Positions 42,347 to 50,050 of a stretch of DNA of 61,332 nucleotides are shown here, one piece after another (within the stretch, counting starts at the first letter, position 1; every line of letters starts with the position of its first letter). Origin of the DNA: Candidatus Peribacteria bacterium (GTDB lineage Bacteria > Patescibacteriota > Gracilibacteria > UBA1369 > 2-02-FULL-48-14); assembly GCA_943354505.1 (NCBI GenBank), contig CALRCE010000004.1:1-61332 (forward strand), in the 5' to 3' direction. A program made the translations under genes and the position numbers. Below the pieces are notes generated by a model. The model was not told the origin of the DNA, searched no databases, and saw nothing but the letters and a program-made list of their open reading frames with translations.

Positions 42347-42468
42347 TGTTGATTAATTAACTAGTCAGATGTTGATTAACTAACATTCGATTAATCAACA
42401 GGTGGTCAACATTTGATGAGTTGACTAGACAGACGGCTAGTCAAGGTCCAAAAGTCTGACTAGTTAAC
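42347..42468. repeat. Nested inverted-repeat array before the HTH gene
   Basis: Outer arms TTAACTAGTCAGA (42357-42369) and TCTGACTAGTTAA (42455-42467) are exact 13-bp inverted copies. Inside: TGTTGATTAA at 42347-42356 and 42370-42379 (23 bp apart) with an inverted copy TTAATCAACA at 42391-42400; GTCAAC/GTTGAC arms at 42404-42409 and 42419-42424; TTGACTAG/CTAGTCAA arms at 42421-42428 and 42437-42444. It looks like a multi-site binding region for a dimeric protein. Confidence 0.85.
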
Positions 42469-42538
42469 ACCCGCTTTACCTTTACTTTAAGCCAAAAATC
42501 GACTATACAATGTTGGTTAACTGCTCATTAGCTTAGAC

Positions 42539-43075
42539 ATGGAGAGCGACACCCTAACATTACAAGAAGCGGCAGAGCTTTTGGGGAAATCCACGCAAAC
42601 GGTGCGCCGTTTGATTAAAAGTGGTGTGCTGCAGGCTCAGCGCATAGACACTCCTCAGGGCTTCCAATACGCTGTTTTGCGTTCTTCCCTGTCGGCTCGG
42701 TATACGCGAGTTGCGCCGACACCGATGCAGAATTCTCCGTCGCCCCAAATGGAAGCTCCCCTGCAAGAAGTGCGAGTGGCTTCCGTTCCACCAGCCCACT
42801 ATGAAGCGCAAGACCTGCCTGAGTCTTTTTTGGAGAATGATTACTATGTGCTGGAGCCCTCCCCTATTTCAGAGAAAGTGGACAAGGATGGGGTGACTAG
42901 TCGACAACTTTTGGAGTTTGTCCAAATGGCACACAAAGAAAAGTTGATGCTCATCACGATTTTGGAGCGACTGCAAGCCGAACTTGAACGTGAGCGTAGA
43001 CAGCCAAAAACAGCGTTCCAATGGATTGGAGAAGGTCTAAAGGCGGTGTTCGGGTCGTGGGGAAGTAAAAATTAA
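42539..43075 (+). CDS. MerR/Xis-like HTH protein with coiled-coil and amphipathic C-terminus
   Basis: 178 residues. Residues 6-60 form an HTH_17-type winged helix (LTLQEAAELLGKSTQTVRRL, then IKSGVLQAQRI, and a wing). A Pro-rich linker (70-95) and an acidic stretch follow. Residues 120-160 are a coiled coil (FVQMAHKEKLMLITILERLQ, then AELERERRQ), and the end FQWIGEGLKAVFGSWGSKN is an amphipathic helix that could touch the membrane. This order is like RacA of Bacillus, though sequence identity is not claimed. The nested repeats just upstream are probable binding sites. It could be a regulator or a chromosome-anchoring protein. Confidence 0.8.
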   Translation: MESDTLTLQEAAELLGKSTQTVRRLIKSGVLQAQRIDTPQGFQYAVLRSSLSARYTRVAPTPMQNSPSPQMEAPLQEVRVASVPPAHYEAQDLPESFLENDYYVLEPSPISEKVDKDGVTSRQLLEFVQMAHKEKLMLITILERLQAELERERRQPKTAFQWIGEGLKAVFGSWGSKN

Positions 43076-43153
43076 GGGGTCTTAAAAAATAAAATCGTCT
43101 TGCGGGGGCTGTGAGCCGGACTTAGACTTTTCGCGATCCTTTAACCCTTTTCC

Positions 43154-44401
43154 ATGTCGCTCTTCGAAAACACCCTGGCTCAGATTGCTAAAGCGTCTGC
43201 GCTCATGGGTCTTAACCCTGGTGTTCGTGAACTCATCAGTCGTCACGAACGCATTTTAGAAGTGTCTGTTCCCGTAAAGATGGACGATGGCACTTGGAGA
43301 GTGTTCACAGGGTATCGATGTCAGCACAACTCCATTCGTGGCCCTTATAAAGGAGGAATCCGTTTCCACCCCGATGTGGATTTGGGTGAAGTGAAGGCGC
43401 TTTCGGCCTGGATGACGATGAAGTGCGCCGTGGTGGGCATTCCGCTCGGTGGAGGAAAGGGAGGCATCATTGTGGATCCTAAAAAATTATCGGCACGAGA
43501 ATTGGAAACCATGACTCGTGAATACGCTCGTGCCATCACTCCTTTCATTGGGCCTGAGATGGATATTCCTGCTCCTGATGTCTACACGACTGGACAAATC
43601 ATGGGATGGATAGCCGATGAATACTCGAAAATTCAGGGTAGAAATGTGCTCGGCGTGGTCACCGGAAAGCTGCTCGCGGCAGGAGGTTCTCAAGGACGTG
43701 ACACCGCGACGAGTCAGGGAGGCATGCATGTTTTGGAAGAATATTTGCGTGAAAGTGGAAAGACGGCTCCGGGCATGACCGTGGCGATTCAAGGCTTTGG
43801 AAATGCGGGTTCTTTTATGGCGAAGTTTTTGTTTGAAAAAGGCTTCAAGGTCGTGGCGGTTTCGGACTCTAAGAGCGGGCTCTTCTGTGTCGAAGGGTTG
43901 AATGTGCCTGTCGTTATGTCGGGCAAGGCGGCAAAGGGTTCGGTTGCGGACTGTTTAGACGCCGGAAACAATTGCCAAGTCATCACCAACGAACAACTGC
44001 TGACTTTGGATGTCGACATCCTTGTCTTGTCTGCTTTGGAAAATCAGGTTCATAAAGACAACGCCGAGACTGTGAAAGCCAAGGTGGTTTTGGAACTGGC
44101 GAACGGTCCTGTGACACCGGAAGCAGATGACATTTTGGCACGCCGTGGAATCCCCGTGATTCCCGATATTTTGGCCAACGCCGGGGGCGTGACCGTGAGC
44201 TATTTTGAGCTCGTGCAAAATCAAGCCAATTACTATTGGTCCGCCGAAGAAGTGCAAGCGAAACTCAAGCCCATCATGGTCAGTGCGTGGCAGGCGATTT
44301 CAGCCAATGCGAAACAATACAACTGCACGTTCCGTGAAGCGGCCTTCATTTCTGCCTTGCGTCGTATTGAAGACGCTTACAAGGCTCGACGATCCATCTG
44401 A
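43154..44401 (+). CDS. gdhA: Glutamate dehydrogenase
   Basis: 415 residues, the hexameric bacterial/archaeal size. It interconverts glutamate and 2-oxoglutarate plus ammonia. Visible: GPYKGGIRFHPDV, the catalytic Lys region PLGGGKGGIIVDP, PEMDIPAPDVYTTGQIMGW, and the nucleotide site VAIQGFGNAGSFMA followed by VAVSDSKSG. The residue after the second beta strand is Asp-Ser, which leans to NAD rather than NADP but does not decide it. No Shine-Dalgarno (leader ends CCCTTTTCC). Confidence 0.96.
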   Translation: MSLFENTLAQIAKASALMGLNPGVRELISRHERILEVSVPVKMDDGTWRVFTGYRCQHNSIRGPYKGGIRFHPDVDLGEVKALSAWMTMKCAVVGIPLGGGKGGIIVDPKKLSARELETMTREYARAITPFIGPEMDIPAPDVYTTGQIMGWIADEYSKIQGRNVLGVVTGKLLAAGGSQGRDTATSQGGMHVLEEYLRESGKTAPGMTVAIQGFGNAGSFMAKFLFEKGFKVVAVSDSKSGLFCVEGLNVPVVMSGKAAKGSVADCLDAGNNCQVITNEQLLTLDVDILVLSALENQVHKDNAETVKAKVVLELANGPVTPEADDILARRGIPVIPDILANAGGVTVSYFELVQNQANYYWSAEEVQAKLKPIMVSAWQAISANAKQYNCTFREAAFISALRRIEDAYKARRSI

Positions 44402-44406
44402 TTCTC

Positions 44407-44461
44407 TGTCTAGACCTGACAAGTGGACAAGTGCGTCCACACTGTCTAGACTTCTGTCCAC
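44407..44461. promoter_or_regulatory. Palindrome cluster between gdhA and ppdK
   Basis: TGTCTAGAC occurs at 44407-44415 and 44443-44451, 36 bp apart. GTGGAC (44423-44428) and GTCCAC (44435-44440) are inverted arms, and TGTCCAC recurs at 44455-44461. Most of the 98-bp gap is covered by these words, which also occur at 39.76-40.0 and 41.4 kb. Confidence 0.75.
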
Positions 44462-44499
44462 TTAAACCTTATTCTTCACCCCTTTACACCCCACCTCCC

Positions 44500-47094
44500 A
44501 TGAAGCACATTTACGCATTCAACGAAGGCAACAAAGACATGAAAGACCTCCTCGGCGGAAAAGGCGCTGGCCTTGCCGAAATGAGTTCCCTCGGGCTGCC
44601 CGTTCCGTTTGGCTTCACCATCACGACGGAAGTGTGTAATTACTATTTGGAAAAGGCGGATTTCCCCCAAGGTTTCTACGATGAGTTGGATGAAAAAATG
44701 GCGGAGTTGGAGCACAAAATGGGGAAGGGTTTTGGCGACACGAAGAACCCTTTGCTCGTGTCCGTTCGTTCGGGGGCAAGGGTTTCGATGCCCGGAATGA
44801 TGGATACGATTTTGAATTTGGGTCTCAACGACCAAACCGTGGAAGCGCTCATTGAACAAACGGAAAATCCTCGCTTCTCCTACGACGCCTACCGCCGTTT
44901 TGTGACGATGTTTGGGAACGTGGTGCTCGGCATTGCGCACGATCATTTTGAAGCGGCTTTGGAAAGCGCCAAGAAAGAAAAGGGGGTAGAACTGGACACG
45001 GAAATGGAAGCGTCTGACTGGAAGCGTCTCGTGGGCGTTTTCAAGCACATCGTCTTGGAACACAGCGGACGTCCCTTCCCGGAAGAACCTCGTGAACAAT
45101 TGGAACTTGCGATCATTGCGGTGTTCAAGTCCTGGAATGGAAAGCGTGCGATCACTTATCGTAATTTGCACGGAATGCCTCACAACATGGGGTCGGCCGT
45201 GAACGTGCAATCCATGGTGTTTGGAAACATGGGAGACGACTGTGGAACTGGAGTGGCTTTCACGAGAAATCCATCCACTGGAGAAAAAGAGTTCTTTGGA
45301 GAATTCTTGTGCAACGCGCAAGGGGAGGATGTGGTGGCTGGAATCCGTACGCCCGAAAAGCTTTCGGCGCTGCGAGACCAAATGCCCGCGATGTTTGATC
45401 AACTCAATGAAGTTCAACGTCTTTTGGAGAATCACTACCGCGACATGCAAGACATTGAGTTCACGATTGAGAAGGGAAGGCTCTTTATGCTTCAGACCCG
45501 TAATGGAAAGCGTACGGCCAAGGCTGCGGTGAAAATTGCCGTGGACATGGTGGGCGAGGGGCTCATCACGCAAAAAGAAGCCCTTCTGCGCATCGATCCG
45601 AACCAATTGAATGCTTTGCTCCATCCGAGCATTGATCCGGCCTTTAAACGCGACGTTTTGGCGAGGGGACTACCGGCTTCGCCGGGAGCGGCCGTGGGGA
45701 AGGTGGTGTTCAGCGCGGATGAAGCCTATCGACTCGCTGAAGATGGAGAGAAAGTGATCTTGGTGCGTAAAGAAACAAGCCCCGAAGACATTCATGGAAT
45801 GCACGCGGCTCAAGGTATTTTGACCTCCACCGGGGGTATGACCAGCCATGCGGCCGTGGTGGCTCGTGGAATGGGGAAGCCTTGTATTGCGGGTTGTAAG
45901 GAGGCGATTGTGGACGACAAGAATGGAAGCTTGATGATCGGCGTGAACTTGTTCCGCGAAGGAGATGTGATCACTTTGGATGGAGCGACGGGAGAAATTT
46001 TAGCCGGAGCGGCGCCCACCGTGGATGCTTCTTTGGATGTAGATTTCGACACCCTCATGAAGTGGGCCGATGAGGTGAAGCGCCTCACGATTCGCACCAA
46101 TGCTGACACGCCTCACGACACCGAAGTGGCACGCCGTTTGGGAGCGGAAGGAATTGGTTTGTGCAGAACGGAACACATGTTCTTTGATGAAGACCGCATC
46201 ATGTACGTTCGCCAAATGATCCTTTCGAAAGATGCGGAGGCTCGCAAGGATCCTCTGGCTAAACTCTTGCCCGTGCAACGAGAAGACTTCAAAGGCATTT
46301 TCCGTGTGATGAATGGCTTCCCCGTGACCGTGCGTTTGCTGGATCCACCCCTCCATGAGTTCTTGCCCAACACCGACAACAAGATCAAGGCCGTGGCTCA
46401 AGAAATGGGCGTGGACTTTGAAGCGTTGAAGAAGACGGTGGACTCCTTGCACGAATTCAATCCCATGCTGGGGCACCGCGGATGCCGTTTGGGAATCACG
46501 ATGCCGGAGATTTATGAGATGCAGGTGCGCGCGATTTTTGAGGCGGCCAAAGCGGTGGTCGTAGAAGGCGTTAAGCCCATTGTGGAGATCGAAATTCCAC
46601 TTGTGGGTCACGTCAATGAACTCAAAAAACTTCGCGAACTCATCAATGGAGTGGCGGCTCAAATGCAACCTCTAGACTTTGAATGGAAGGTGGGCACGAT
46701 GATTGAATTGCCTCGTGCGTGTGTAGTGGCGGATCAGATTGCGCACCATGCGGACTTCTTCTCCTTCGGAACCAATGATCTGACTCAAATGACCTTTGGG
46801 CTCAGTCGCGACGATGCAGGAGCGTTCTTGCCTTACTACACCGAACATCACATTTTGGAGGAGAACCCCACCGAAACCATCGATCAAGAAGGAGTGGGAC
46901 AACTCATGCGCATGGCCGTTAAACTCGGTCGCAGCACGAAGCCCAACCTTGAAATTGGAATCTGTGGAGAACACGGGGGCGAACCTCGCTCCGTTCAATT
47001 CTGTCACGAAATCGGCCTCGACTACGTGAGTTGCAGTCCTTACCGTGTGCCAGTTGCTCGCCTTGCAGCGGCTCAGGCGGCACTCAAAGATTAA
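44500..47094 (+). CDS. ppdK: Pyruvate, phosphate dikinase
   Basis: 864 residues from the ATG at 44500, where the family N-terminus MKHIYAFNEG begins. PPDK interconverts pyruvate + ATP + Pi and PEP + AMP + PPi. N-terminal ATP-grasp domain with LLGGKGAGLAEM; swivelling domain with the phospho-His in GGMTSHAAVVARGMGKPC; C-terminal PEP domain with GLCRTEHMFF, MLGHRGCRLGI, FGTNDLTQM and the catalytic Cys in ICGEHGG. In small fermenting genomes it often replaces pyruvate kinase in making ATP. The gene abuts (2 bp) the convergent surface-protein operon. Confidence 0.97.
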   Translation: MKHIYAFNEGNKDMKDLLGGKGAGLAEMSSLGLPVPFGFTITTEVCNYYLEKADFPQGFYDELDEKMAELEHKMGKGFGDTKNPLLVSVRSGARVSMPGMMDTILNLGLNDQTVEALIEQTENPRFSYDAYRRFVTMFGNVVLGIAHDHFEAALESAKKEKGVELDTEMEASDWKRLVGVFKHIVLEHSGRPFPEEPREQLELAIIAVFKSWNGKRAITYRNLHGMPHNMGSAVNVQSMVFGNMGDDCGTGVAFTRNPSTGEKEFFGEFLCNAQGEDVVAGIRTPEKLSALRDQMPAMFDQLNEVQRLLENHYRDMQDIEFTIEKGRLFMLQTRNGKRTAKAAVKIAVDMVGEGLITQKEALLRIDPNQLNALLHPSIDPAFKRDVLARGLPASPGAAVGKVVFSADEAYRLAEDGEKVILVRKETSPEDIHGMHAAQGILTSTGGMTSHAAVVARGMGKPCIAGCKEAIVDDKNGSLMIGVNLFREGDVITLDGATGEILAGAAPTVDASLDVDFDTLMKWADEVKRLTIRTNADTPHDTEVARRLGAEGIGLCRTEHMFFDEDRIMYVRQMILSKDAEARKDPLAKLLPVQREDFKGIFRVMNGFPVTVRLLDPPLHEFLPNTDNKIKAVAQEMGVDFEALKKTVDSLHEFNPMLGHRGCRLGITMPEIYEMQVRAIFEAAKAVVVEGVKPIVEIEIPLVGHVNELKKLRELINGVAAQMQPLDFEWKVGTMIELPRACVVADQIAHHADFFSFGTNDLTQMTFGLSRDDAGAFLPYYTEHHILEENPTETIDQEGVGQLMRMAVKLGRSTKPNLEIGICGEHGGEPRSVQFCHEIGLDYVSCSPYRVPVARLAAAQAALKD

Positions 47095-47096
47095 GC

Positions 47097-48107
47097 TTAT
47101 TTAGACCGTTTTGTGCGTTTTCGATTTTTAAGAGCATTCTTGAGGATCCAACGGTTGTAGCGCAAGATTCCTAGCCTGAGGCTGAAGAAAAGCGCTGAGC
47201 AGGCCACAAGGAGCACGGAGAGGAGCTGCCAAGGGAAGACCCAGAAATGCACGGTTTGGGCGTTCTCTTCGCCGTTGGGATCTGTTTTCAGGGTGAGAGT
47301 TGCGGTGTAGCGGCCAAAGGCAAAGTTGTGCCATTCGTTTTGAATAGCTCCTAGGAAGCCTTGTGTGGTGAATGCTGTATTGCCCCAGGTTTCTTCGAAT
47401 TTGCGTGCGCTGGCGGGGAGTACGTTATTGAGGCCAGTATTGATGGGGAGTATATCGCTGGGCAGCCCTAAAAGGTTTCGGATTTCAATGCTTCCTTCGG
47501 GCACCACTCGATCTGCGCCTGTGTTCTGAAAACGATAGCTGAACGTGAGGGGCAGACTGTTGAAGACGTTTCGTGCGTCACCCGCTTGAAAAGAGAGCAG
47601 GTCTCCGCCGGTTTCAAAATCGCCTTCCACGCTCAAGAACATAAGGATGCCTACCTTGGCGCCGATGTTGAGAGAATCGTCTTCATTGGGCGGTGTTGTG
47701 GACCAAAAGAGGGCCGCAAAGTGTCCGCCTGGCGTGGCATCCATAGGAATTTGTACTCTGAGGTAGCGGGTGATTTCTTCGCCTGGGCCTAGCGTGATCA
47801 CCGTGGGGTCTTCGCCCGATTCAGGTGGTACTAAGGTCGCCCACGAAGCCAAGTCCGTGCCTCCTGTTGTGAAGTTGGGGGTGCCGGTCTCCCCTTGAGC
47901 TTCGAAGTTTTCGAAAGAGCCATAAAAGGTCACACTTTGATCTTGGTCGTTGATCAGGCGAAAATCGGTGCTGAGCACGTTGCCGGGTGCTCCTTCCAGC
48001 TCCATTTTCACGGGAGAAACGGTGAGCGCTTTTGCTTCTGGGCTTACTCCAAAGCTCACTATGAAGAGGGCTAAGGTGAGGAGGAGGGGAATTTTTTTGG
48101 AGTTCAT
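47097..48107 (-). CDS. WxL-interacting-like (DUF916-type) surface protein
   Basis: 336 residues. Signal peptide (about 1-27, ending EAKA), an Ig-like N-terminal region LTVSPVKMELEGAPGNVLST that matches the style of DUF916 proteins, a second beta domain, and a C-terminal membrane helix (VFPWQLLSVLLVACSALFFSL) with a basic tail NALKNRKRTKRSK. In Gram-positives such proteins hold WxL proteins on the wall. It follows the secreted repeat protein by 17 bp, as expected for a pair. Assignment is by pattern, not by full family match. Confidence 0.7.
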   Translation of the reverse strand: MNSKKIPLLLTLALFIVSFGVSPEAKALTVSPVKMELEGAPGNVLSTDFRLINDQDQSVTFYGSFENFEAQGETGTPNFTTGGTDLASWATLVPPESGEDPTVITLGPGEEITRYLRVQIPMDATPGGHFAALFWSTTPPNEDDSLNIGAKVGILMFLSVEGDFETGGDLLSFQAGDARNVFNSLPLTFSYRFQNTGADRVVPEGSIEIRNLLGLPSDILPINTGLNNVLPASARKFEETWGNTAFTTQGFLGAIQNEWHNFAFGRYTATLTLKTDPNGEENAQTVHFWVFPWQLLSVLLVACSALFFSLRLGILRYNRWILKNALKNRKRTKRSK

Positions 48108-48124
48108 GAGCGAGCGAGGGGGTT

Positions 48125-49090
48125 TTAGAATTGACCGGTTGCCACAAAGTTGAGTGTGGTGCTGTAAGCGCCGGCTTCCGTGGTGGTTGAAATGTTTGAA
48201 AGGTAGCGCACTGAGAAGACTGTGGAACTTCCTGACCCTGATCCAGTGGCAACGGTGCTTGGAGTGCTGGAGGTGGCCGCGTATGCAAAGCCTGAAGCGG
48301 CGTAGGGGCTGCTCACGGTTCCTGTTCCACTGGTCACCGAGGCTCTGAGACCGAATTGCTCTGTTCCTGTGCTGGAAGCGGTGTTCGTGGCCCCTATGGC
48401 ATCGATAGTGGCGGTTCCTTGTTTTAAGGTCGCGCCTTGCACGGTGATGATGTAACCGCTCGTAGCATTGGTGGAGGCGGTGAGGGTGTGGGCTTCCGTT
48501 TCTGAACTGGAGCCTGTTCCCGCTGAATTGGCGTAGCGTGCAGCGCTGGTGCTGAGTGTGCCAAAGCCAATGCTGTTGCCAGAGATGCTGAAAGAAAGTG
48601 TTTGCGCAGAGCCCACTGTTGCGCAGACTTTGGTGGTGTAGGCCGAGCTGTTTCCTGCGTGGGCATTGGTGACCCCTGATATGGAAGCCACGGTGGTGTC
48701 GTAGCCTGTGCAGTTGGTGGATTGGTAGGCCACCGTCACCGTTCCTGTGCTCACCGAAAGGCAGGCGGATTGGCCGTAATTGGCTTGGCTGTTTTGTTCC
48801 ACGTGAGCGTTGGTGGTGGCGGAGAGTTGAAGGACTTCATCGTAGGTGCCGGAGCAACTGTTCCCAAGCCCTGTGATTCCCGTGCAACACACCAGATTAG
48901 TGTAGGTCGAGCCGCTGGAGAGTTCTGCGTGCCCTCCGGATGTGCGGTAGAGTTTCATGACGGTGACGTCGGGAGCGGTGCAGGTCGCAGCCACTGAACA
49001 GCTGAGAACTCCAGCGTTGGCGAGAGGAGCAGTGAACAGCGTCCAAGTGAGGATGAGTGTGAAGAGTTTTCTAGTTTTCGAAAGGTTCAT
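48125..49090 (-). CDS. Secreted Cys-repeat/beta-sandwich surface protein
   Basis: 321 residues. Signal peptide to about residue 26 (APLANA). Residues 40-165 hold three related units of about 45 residues, each with T/V..S..(T)NAHxE-like core and a Cys near the end: MKLYRTSGGHAELSSG..VCC, LQLSATTNAHVEQNS..SAC, ASISGVTNAHAGNSS..KVC. The rest is a Ser/Thr/Gly/Ala-rich beta sandwich with TLTASTNATSGYIITVQG and, at the end, AGAYSTTLNFVATGQF, a pattern common in Patescibacteria surface proteins and near the WxL fold. It probably attaches through the DUF916-like partner. Confidence 0.75.
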   Translation of the reverse strand: MNLSKTRKLFTLILTWTLFTAPLANAGVLSCSVAATCTAPDVTVMKLYRTSGGHAELSSGSTYTNLVCCTGITGLGNSCSGTYDEVLQLSATTNAHVEQNSQANYGQSACLSVSTGTVTVAYQSTNCTGYDTTVASISGVTNAHAGNSSAYTTKVCATVGSAQTLSFSISGNSIGFGTLSTSAARYANSAGTGSSSETEAHTLTASTNATSGYIITVQGATLKQGTATIDAIGATNTASSTGTEQFGLRASVTSGTGTVSSPYAASGFAYAATSSTPSTVATGSGSGSSTVFSVRYLSNISTTTEAGAYSTTLNFVATGQF

Positions 49091-49123
49091 TGAAACAGAC
49101 GTGGAGACAACCCCATTGTACTC

Positions 49124-50029
49124 TTAAGCTCGTTTTCCCCAACTCAATTTATCGCGCAAAAGGCGGTAGTAATTGCCTCCTGCTTTGGCTCGACGAATGA
49201 GGCGAAGTTTTCGGTGAGAGGTGCGGATTTTAACCTCGTCGTCGTATTCCACGGGAATCATGATCTGACCGTCGATGGTGAGACCGATCTGATTGTCGGC
49301 GTAACGGCGTTCGGTGAGGATTTTGATGTTGATCTGGCGATTGGCGGGAATCACGATGGGACGCACGGTGAGTTCTGCGGGACAAATGGGCGTGAAAACA
49401 AAACCGTCGATGCGAGGGTGCATGATGGGGCCGCCTGCTGACAAAGAATGACCTGTGGAACCTGTTGGGGTGGCCACGATCACTCCATCCGCCTTGAATT
49501 CGAGCATTTTGCGCTGATCGATTTCGGCGTAGAGCGAGATGAGGCGTGCGAAGTTGCCTTGGTTGATCACGGCTTCGTTGAGGGCGAGGTGGGTGTCGAT
49601 TTTTTTGCCTTTTCGGTAGAGCGTGGCGCGAAGCAGGAGGCGTTCGTCGATGTGGTATTCGCCGCGGAAAAACTCATCTAAATATTCAAAGATTTTCTTG
49701 GGATCGTTGACTTCGGTGTTGAAGCCGAGCGTTCCCATGTTGACTCCCAAAATATAAAGGTCTTTACGCAAGGGCAGATCTCGAATGAGCTTGAGCAGGG
49801 TTCCGTCGCCTCCAAGGCTGAGCACGAGGTCGCATTTTTTAAGGATGGTGAGGCGAGTGGATTCGCCTTTCTTCCCGAGAACTTCTCCACAGTACTCGTC
49901 CCACATCAAGGTGCATTTTTTACTGACAAAGTACTTTTGCAGTTCTTTGAGGTAGGTGGCTCGATCGCTGATTTTGCTTTTGCCAAGCAAACCAATGGTC
50001 TGGAACTTGTGGGGCTTTTTTGGTTTCAT
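49124..50029 (-). CDS. nadK: NAD kinase
   Basis: 301 residues. NadK phosphorylates NAD to NADP. Motifs: LSLGGDGTLLKLIRD (GGDG), GVNMGTLGFNTEV, ALNEAVINQG (NE/D), and TPTGSTGHSLSAGGPIMHP. The usual TGSTAYSLSAGGP has Gly-His in place of Ala-Tyr. The C-terminal beta region is normal. It is divergent from the glycosyltransferase at 50051, with a 21-bp gap that must hold overlapping promoters. Confidence 0.95.
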   Translation of the reverse strand: MKPKKPHKFQTIGLLGKSKISDRATYLKELQKYFVSKKCTLMWDEYCGEVLGKKGESTRLTILKKCDLVLSLGGDGTLLKLIRDLPLRKDLYILGVNMGTLGFNTEVNDPKKIFEYLDEFFRGEYHIDERLLLRATLYRKGKKIDTHLALNEAVINQGNFARLISLYAEIDQRKMLEFKADGVIVATPTGSTGHSLSAGGPIMHPRIDGFVFTPICPAELTVRPIVIPANRQINIKILTERRYADNQIGLTIDGQIMIPVEYDDEVKIRTSHRKLRLIRRAKAGGNYYRLLRDKLSWGKRA

Positions 50030-50050
50030 GAGTACCGTTTATTAAACGAC

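Larger units (their letters stand above)
42154..42538. other. 385-bp repeat-rich intergenic region between divergent genes
   Basis: No protein gene is visible. It contains a minus-strand terminator-like hairpin (42277-42304), a nested inverted-repeat array (42347-42468), and an AT-rich start region of the HTH gene with TATACAAT at about 42504 and TTGGTTAAC. The left 100 bp (42160-42260) hold TTTGGACAATGTACAAAT and little else. Confidence 0.8.

Noticed and set aside
30471..42537. Recurring TTAGAC(T) just before start codons (mutL, 30478 gene, HTH gene, gdhA)
   Set aside because: The distance to the ATG varies from 0 to 27 nt, so neither a -10 box nor a ribosome site fits all; could be chance.
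43081..43130. Possible gdhA promoter TTGCGG-17-TAGACT
   Set aside because: Both boxes are weak and the leader is GC-rich; not strong enough to list as a feature.
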